From JBNARI01 sp049718765 (GTDB taxonomy: Bacteria; Bacillota; Sulfobacillia; DUMF01): DNA of 37,193 bases. Position 1 is the stretch's first letter. Each line of letters begins with the position of its first letter. Positions 32,696 to 37,193 of this stretch are shown one piece after another. The translations under genes and the position numbers were made by a program. A model generated the notes under the pieces. The model was not told where the DNA came from, made no database searches, and saw only the letters and a list, made by a program, of their open reading frames with translations. Location of the stretch: NCBI GenBank assembly GCA_049718765.1, contig JBNARI010000020.1:1-37193 (forward strand), written 5' to 3'.

Positions 32696-34390
32696 AAGAG
32701 CGACATAGAAATTGCGCGCGAAGCGAAGATGCTCCCAATCGTGGAAGTGGCGAGGAAATTGGGACTGGAAGAGGACGATATCGAGCAATACGGGCGGTAC
32801 AAGGCCAAGATTAACCTGGAGGTACTGGAAAAGCTGAAGGACAGGCCACTGGGCAAGTATATTGTGGTGACTGCCATAACCCCCACGCCCCTGGGGGAGG
32901 GCAAAACTACCACCACTATTGGTCTGGGACAAGCTTTGAACAGGCTAGGGTACTCTGCTGCTAACTGCATTAGGCAGCCCTCTTTAGGGCCGGTGTTTGG
33001 CATAAAGGGTGGCGCGGCTGGCGGAGGATATTCCCAATGCGTGCCCATGGAAGATTTCAACCTGCATTTCACCGGGGACACTCACGCGGTTGCCCTGGCT
33101 CACAACCTGCTTGCGGCTTTCATAGACAATAGCATCTACCACGGCAATCCCTTGGATATCGATCCTTTTACTATAACGTGGCCTCGGGTAGTGGACGTTT
33201 CCGACAGAGCGCTGAGGAAGGTAATAATCGGACTCGGCGGTAGGGAGAACGGGTACCCCAGGGAGAGCAGTTTCGATATTGCAGTGGCCTCAGAGGTGAT
33301 GGCAATCCTGGCCCTCACGACGGGGCTAAAGGACCTCAGGCAGCGACTTGGGCGGATTGTGATTGGGTATACAAAGTCTGGCAAGCCCGTTACAGCCGAG
33401 GATCTCAAATGCGCAGGTTCCATGGCTGTGCTGCTCAAGGATGCGGTGAAGCCCAATTTGATTCAAACCCTCGAGAACACACCAGTGCTAGTGCACACGG
33501 GGCCCTTTGCCAATATTGCCCACGGCAACAGCTCAATTCTTGCAGACCAAATTGCCTTGCATTGCTGTGAGTTCGTGGTAACTGAAGCTGGCTTTGGTGC
33601 GGACATTGGCGCAGAAAAGTTCTTCAACATTAAGTGTCGCTACAGTGGACTAAAGCCAGACGCTGCGGTGTTGGTCACCACCGTGAGGGCGCTTAAAATG
33701 CACGGGGGGGCTTTCCGGGCCTCGCCTGGCAAGCCCTTGGACAAGGAGCAAATGACCAAAGAGAACTACGACGCTCTGATCAAGGGTTGCGCCAATATGG
33801 AGAAACAAATTGAGAACGTAAAAACGCACGGTATCCCAGTGGTTGTTGCGATAAACAGGTTCGACACGGACCGGCAAAAGGAATGGGAAATCATAAGGGA
33901 AAGGGCAATTGCTGCAGGTGCTGAGGACGCCGTGCTCAGTGAAGTCTGGGAAAAGGGAGGACAAGGTGGTCTTGAGCTGGCCAGGGCAGTTGTGAGGGCG
34001 TCTCAGGGCAAGGCCAACTTCAGGTACCTATACCCACTTGACATTCCCATAAAAGAAAAGATAGAGATTATTGCCGGGACCATGTACGGGGCGGGCAAAG
34101 TGGAGTATTTACCTCTCGCGGAAAGGCAAATTGAGCTGTACACTAAGCTTGGTTACTCCAATTTGCCCATTTGCATGGCGAAGACTCATTTGTCCTTTAC
34201 TACTGACCCGGAGATTAAGGGACGGCCCACAGGTTTCACCGTAACTGTTCGAGAGGTAAGAGCCTCGATGGGAGCTGGGTTCCTGTATCCAATACTTGGA
34301 GACATGCGGACAATGCCTGGTTTGCCCTCGGATCCGGCCGGTGCCCACATAGATTTCGACGAACGAGGGAGAGTCGTGGGGCTGTTCTGA
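32693..34390 (+). CDS. fhs: Formate--tetrahydrofolate ligase
   Basis: ATP-dependent synthesis of 10-formyltetrahydrofolate from formate; central to acetogenesis, purine synthesis and formate assimilation. The 565-residue protein starts MKSDIEIAREAKMLPI, a near-universal FTHFS N-terminus, and has the P-loop PTPLGEGKTTTTIG, then QPSLGPVFGIKGGAAGGGYSQ (given here as its GPVFGIKGGAAGGG core) and NLHFTGDTHA. ATG 32693 lies six bases after GGGAG; a TTG at 32651 is in frame but lies within the leader hairpin. The gene is followed by coaX after 28 bases. Its presence suggests a one-carbon (possibly acetogenic or syntrophic) metabolism but is also found in many other anaerobes. Confidence 0.95.
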   Translation: MKSDIEIAREAKMLPIVEVARKLGLEEDDIEQYGRYKAKINLEVLEKLKDRPLGKYIVVTAITPTPLGEGKTTTTIGLGQALNRLGYSAANCIRQPSLGPVFGIKGGAAGGGYSQCVPMEDFNLHFTGDTHAVALAHNLLAAFIDNSIYHGNPLDIDPFTITWPRVVDVSDRALRKVIIGLGGRENGYPRESSFDIAVASEVMAILALTTGLKDLRQRLGRIVIGYTKSGKPVTAEDLKCAGSMAVLLKDAVKPNLIQTLENTPVLVHTGPFANIAHGNSSILADQIALHCCEFVVTEAGFGADIGAEKFFNIKCRYSGLKPDAAVLVTTVRALKMHGGAFRASPGKPLDKEQMTKENYDALIKGCANMEKQIENVKTHGIPVVVAINRFDTDRQKEWEIIRERAIAAGAEDAVLSEVWEKGGQGGLELARAVVRASQGKANFRYLYPLDIPIKEKIEIIAGTMYGAGKVEYLPLAERQIELYTKLGYSNLPICMAKTHLSFTTDPEIKGRPTGFTVTVREVRASMGAGFLYPILGDMRTMPGLPSDPAGAHIDFDERGRVVGLF

Positions 34391-34418
34391 TGAGACGTGA
34401 TTGTTAGGGGGCCTTAAC

Positions 34419-35189
34419 ATGCTGATGGCAATAGACGTAGGCAACACCAACATTGTTGTGGGCGCATACGACGGGAAGACCATGCTCACACACTGGAGAA
34501 TTGCTACCAACAAACAGAAAACCTCGGACGAGCTTGGCATACTTATCGTTCAGCTCTTCAAACATGCTGGCATTGACCCAGCGATGGTGGATTCGATAGT
34601 GATATCGTCGGTGGTGCCCCCGTTGAACCACACCATAGAAGCCATGTCCTACAAGTTCTGGCATGTGAGGCCTATTCTGGTGAGCGCGGAGTTGAACCTG
34701 GGCATCCGAATCAGGTACGACAACCCTTGGGAGCTGGGTGCGGACAGGATAGTGAACGCAGTTGCTGCAAAAGAGCTGTTTGGCACACCATGCATCGTGG
34801 TGGATTTCGGGACTGCCACCACCCTGGATGTGGTCTCCCGTGAAGGAGAGTACCTTGGTGGTTCCATCGCGCCTGGCATTGCGGTATCCACCGAGGCCTT
34901 GTTCCAAAGGGCTGCAAGGCTCTACAAGGTGGAAATCAGGAAACCTGGTAGAGCCATAGGTAGGACCACAAGCGAGGCGCTCCAGTCCGGGATATTCTGG
35001 GGTTTCGTGGGCCAAGTGGATAAGCTCATTGAGCGCACCGAGGCTGAGCTTGGCGAGAAGGCGTTCGTCGTGGCCACTGGCGGGCTTGCGGGGTTGGTTG
35101 CGCCAGAGTGCAAGTCGGTCCAGAAAATAGAGCCGTTCCTCACCCTGGAGGGGCTGAGGATAATCCACGAGAGGTTGTCCAAATGTTGA
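34419..35189 (+). CDS. coaX: Type III pantothenate kinase
   Basis: First step of coenzyme A synthesis from pantothenate, K+-dependent and not feedback-inhibited in the usual way. The ASKHA-fold motifs are in order: AIDVGNTNIVVG (phosphate 1), ELGADRIVNAVAA with the catalytic-site Asp, VVDFGTATTLDVV (phosphate 2) and GGSIAPGIAVSTEAL. At 256 residues the length is typical. ATG 34419 is seven bases after AGGGGG. The last codons overlap the start of the E1-like gene (ATGTTGA arrangement), so the two are coupled. Confidence 0.95.
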   Translation: MLMAIDVGNTNIVVGAYDGKTMLTHWRIATNKQKTSDELGILIVQLFKHAGIDPAMVDSIVISSVVPPLNHTIEAMSYKFWHVRPILVSAELNLGIRIRYDNPWELGADRIVNAVAAKELFGTPCIVVDFGTATTLDVVSREGEYLGGSIAPGIAVSTEALFQRAARLYKVEIRKPGRAIGRTTSEALQSGIFWGFVGQVDKLIERTEAELGEKAFVVATGGLAGLVAPECKSVQKIEPFLTLEGLRIIHERLSKC

Positions 35190-36346
35190 GTGAAGAAGAA
35201 CGGGCCAGGTACGCACGACAACTTGTGATGCCCAACTTTGGTGAAGAGGCCCAGGAAAAACTAGCCAAGGGTAAAGTACTGGTAGTTGGCGCGGGCGGTC
35301 TGGGGTCGCCGGTGTTGCTTTACTTGGCTGCAGCAGGGGTAGGCCGGATAGGCGTGGTGGACCCAGACAGCGTGGATTTGTCCAACCTGCAGCGTCAGGT
35401 CATCCACGACACTGCTTCCCTTGGCTACCCAAAGGTACACTCCGCGGCCAACCGGGTGGCTGCCTTGAACCCCCATGTGAGAGTCGAAAGCTATCGGGGC
35501 GCTCTGACCAGGGAGACCGCGTTTCAGCTGGTGTCCAACTACGACGTTGTGGTCAACTGCGTGGATAACCTAAGCACCCGCTATCAGTTGAACGATGTGT
35601 GCGTAGAGCTGGGCAAACCTCTGGTAGAAGCGGGGGTAATGAGGTACGAGGGAATGGCCACCACCATATTGCCTGGGGTGAGCCCCTGTTACAGGTGTGT
35701 CTTCCCAGTAGAGCCCAGGGAAGGCAGCTACTTGTCGCCCTCTCAGGCGGGAGTGCTGGGGGTTACCCCTGGTGTGCTAGGCACTATCCAGGCTGCAGAG
35801 GCGATCAAGCTCTTGACGGGTTTAGGTAAACCCCTGGCTGGTCGGTTGCTGCTTGTGGACCTTCTTAGCATGGACTTCAGGTGCGTAGAAGTCTCACGGG
35901 CTTCAAACTGCTCCTCCTGCGGTTGGATTGATGACCTTGAGCTGGCTAAAGAACAACTTCGCGCGGATCCGGTTATCGCGGTCGCTGCAGTGAAGTCAGG
36001 CAGGGTGCTGGGCAAGGAAGCGGGCAGAAGGTTGGCTCCGCTGCTTGTTCTCGAAGGGAAACTTGGGGAGCAACTGGAAGGCGCTGTGGTGGCAGACAAA
36101 GTGGTGGGTCTGGCAGCTGCTAAGGTGGCAATTGCGAGGAAGGTGCGAGCGGTGTACGGCGAGGTGATGAGCCAGCAAGCCCTGAACGAGCTCAGAGCTG
36201 CCAAGGTTGCCGCTCGATGGGGCACACTGGTGCCTGCCATTAAGGCAGCCAATGGGGTTGACCCATGCCCCATGGAGCAGATCGCACAGCAGTGTGGAAC
36301 TCCACAGGAAACGCTCGCTGCCCTTAGGAAAAAACTTGGCATGTGA
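35183..36346 (+). CDS. E1-like adenylyltransferase (MoeB/ThiF/HesA) fused to DUF1893
   Basis: A 387-residue two-domain protein. Residues 1-246 are an E1-like enzyme that adenylates the C-terminal Gly-Gly of a small sulfur-carrier protein: ATP site GAGGLGS (36-42), VDPDSVDLSNLQRQVIH (59-75) and a zinc site Cys169/Cys172 and Cys243/Cys246. The thioester-type Cys found after the first zinc pair in ThiF and MoeB is absent (YLSPSQAG here). Residues about 250-370 match DUF1893, a cytidine-deaminase-like fold, with VVADKVVG (302-309) and CPME (362-365). ATG 35183 overlaps coaX by seven bases. No ThiS/MoaD-like partner is nearby. The domain pairing is unusual and its role unknown. Confidence 0.85.
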   Translation: MLSEEERARYARQLVMPNFGEEAQEKLAKGKVLVVGAGGLGSPVLLYLAAAGVGRIGVVDPDSVDLSNLQRQVIHDTASLGYPKVHSAANRVAALNPHVRVESYRGALTRETAFQLVSNYDVVVNCVDNLSTRYQLNDVCVELGKPLVEAGVMRYEGMATTILPGVSPCYRCVFPVEPREGSYLSPSQAGVLGVTPGVLGTIQAAEAIKLLTGLGKPLAGRLLLVDLLSMDFRCVEVSRASNCSSCGWIDDLELAKEQLRADPVIAVAAVKSGRVLGKEAGRRLAPLLVLEGKLGEQLEGAVVADKVVGLAAAKVAIARKVRAVYGEVMSQQALNELRAAKVAARWGTLVPAIKAANGVDPCPMEQIAQQCGTPQETLAALRKKLGM

Positions 36347-36350
36347 ATTC

Positions 36351-36390
36351 TTCCCGGCGGGAAGGTTAGACCACCTTTGCCCGCCGGGAA
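36351..36390. terminator. Long hairpin between convergent genes (bidirectional terminator-like)
   Basis: TTCCCGGCGGG (36351-36361) and CCCGCCGGGAA (36380-36390) form an 11-bp perfect stem, with an inner AAGGT/ACCTT stem. It begins five bases after the E1-DUF1893 stop and ends nine bases before the csoR-like stop on the other strand. Neither strand has a long T-run. Confidence 0.65.
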
Positions 36391-36399
36391 AAGCCGTAG

Positions 36400-36690
36400 C
36401 TACGAGAGTTTAGACATTACCTTACTTGCCTTTCTCAGCGCTTCGGTCACGTCACCGCTATTTTGGAGCTGCTCTACGATGGCGTCCGCCATGAAGCAGC
36501 CTACCAGGTTGACCGCAACCTTGTTAATTGCAGCTTTCATCGCTGCAAGCTGGATGACTATCTTTTCACACTCTTCGCCTTTGCTGATCATCCGCTGGAT
36601 GCCTCGGGCCTGACCTTCTATGCGTTTCATCCTGGCAATTAGCTTTTCTGGATCCATTATGCGGCCCATGGTCCCTAGCCTTTCTGTCAC
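36400..36690 (-). CDS. CsoR/FrmR-family (DUF156) repressor with atypical ligand residues
   Basis: A 96-residue all-helical repressor. The family core is RMKRIEGQARGIQRMISKGEECEKIVIQLAAMKAAINKV (given by its blocks RIEGQARGIQRMI and QLAAMKAAINKV). The first ligand Cys is present (Cys41). At the positions where copper sensors have His and Cys, alignment by eye gives Phe66 and Ala70, with a Cys at 65 instead. A copper site of the usual kind is therefore unlikely; a thiol, persulfide or other metal signal is possible. GTG 36690 overlaps the thioredoxin stop as GTGA, with GGAG eight bases before. The operator upstream of the operon fits this family, so autoregulation is likely. Confidence 0.8.
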   Translation of the reverse strand: MTERLGTMGRIMDPEKLIARMKRIEGQARGIQRMISKGEECEKIVIQLAAMKAAINKVAVNLVGCFMADAIVEQLQNSGDVTEALRKASKVMSKLS

Positions 36691-37010
36691 AGGATTGGCT
36701 CCAACCGCCTCGTGAGCTCGTTTTTTGGCATGTACCCGACGAACTTGCTTTTCGCTTGTCCGTTCTCGAACAAGATCAAGGTGGGGATGCTCATAATCCC
36801 ATACCTGGCTGCAGTGGCGGGGTTTTCATCCACGTTCAGCTTAGCCACTGTGAGTCTGCCGTCCAGCTCTTCTGCCACTTGATCGAGCACTGGAGCCATC
36901 ATCCTGCACGGACCGCACCAGGACGCCCAGAAATCCACCAGCACAGGCCCTTCTGCCTGTAGCACCTCAGCCTCAAAAGTGGCATCTGTTACATGCTTTA
37001 CCTCTGCCAT
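36687..37010 (-). CDS. trxA: Thioredoxin
   Basis: A 107-residue classical thioredoxin. The active site is FWASWCGPCRMMAPVLD (WCGPC), with the conserved Asp in VDFWA, cis-proline in MSIPTLILF and the C-terminal GYMPKNEL segment. It reduces protein disulfides in the cytoplasm. ATG 37010 has GGGAGGAG at good spacing; the frame is open to 37049. It is the first gene of a two-gene operon with the CsoR-like repressor, so its level may answer to a thiol- or metal-related signal sensed by that repressor. Confidence 0.95.
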   Translation of the reverse strand: MAEVKHVTDATFEAEVLQAEGPVLVDFWASWCGPCRMMAPVLDQVAEELDGRLTVAKLNVDENPATAARYGIMSIPTLILFENGQAKSKFVGYMPKNELTRRLEPIL

Positions 37011-37058
37011 GTTTATCTCCTCCCATAAGAGTTTGCCCGCCCGGACCATACCCTATAC

Positions 37059-37089
37059 AGTATCGACTATACCCCGGTGGGTATCTCAA
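37059..37089 (-). promoter_or_regulatory. trxA-csoR promoter with CsoR-type operator
   Basis: On the minus strand TTGAGA (37089-37084) and GATACT (37064-37059) form a candidate promoter with a 19-base spacer. The spacer holds the near-palindrome ATACCC-CGGT-GGGTAT (37069-37084), the GC-tract dyad typical of CsoR/CstR-family operators. Occupation would block RNA polymerase. Confidence 0.65.
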
Positions 37090-37193
37090 CAGGAATTGTA
37101 CTTCTACTTTACAAATGTGTCAATAAGATCTCTGAAAAAGTCCCCTTGTATTTCTCCGTACCAAGCAGGATTTACGAGCACTATGGCGTAATT

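Overview
The window looks like a chromosomal segment of a Gram-positive, probably anaerobic member of the Clostridia (Bacillota). The reasons are strong GGAGG-type ribosome binding sites, frequent TTG and GTG starts, lipoprotein-type binding proteins, a YmfF/YmfH-like M16 pair, type III pantothenate kinase and formate-tetrahydrofolate ligase. The taxon is an inference. I see no rRNA, tRNA, CRISPR array, insertion sequence or phage gene.

Layout. (1) 207-1109: galU. (2) 1539-8332, minus strand: an acetoin-dehydrogenase-type 2-oxo acid dehydrogenase set (acoA, acoB, acoC; no E3), the sigma-54 activator acoR upstream, and a lipoate-protein ligase downstream. A consensus -24/-12 promoter lies in front of acoA. 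(3) 9157-14500: a cupin protein, a tripartite tricarboxylate transporter in the order tctB-tctA-tctC, a FadR-type GntR regulator and a convergent arginase-family protein. (4) 15003-23552: a sigma-54 activator gene broken by two frameshifts, then tandem activator-like sites, a consensus -24/-12 promoter, meso-diaminopimelate dehydrogenase, a complete branched-chain-amino-acid-type ABC importer (livJHMGF) and diaminopimelate epimerase. I read this as an inducible system for taking up and using diaminopimelate or a related D/L-amino acid. (5) 23495-28548: a convergent DMT permease, the remains of a YefM/RelE-type toxin-antitoxin locus with a well-preserved operator, then a tightly overlapping operon of MocA-like nucleotidyltransferase, ECF S component, THEP1-type NTPase and SAM methyltransferase, followed by an MFS permease. 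(6) 28549-36346: a hairpin-rich non-coding stretch, two M16 peptidase-family genes, a membrane-anchored unknown protein, fhs, coaX and an E1-like (MoeB/ThiF) protein fused to a DUF1893 domain. (7) 36400-37010, minus strand: a thioredoxin/CsoR-family repressor pair behind a CsoR-type operator.

The main points of interest are the sigma-54-driven diaminopimelate cluster with its twin ACAGCTT-CGA-AGCTGT palindromes; a leader arrangement seen three times (GGAGG, a CCTGGTC/GACCAGG stem, then ATG) before livG, the first M16 gene and fhs; the E1-DUF1893 fusion; and the decayed toxin-antitoxin locus that runs in frame into a MocA-like gene. All family assignments come from reading motifs by eye; no database search was possible.
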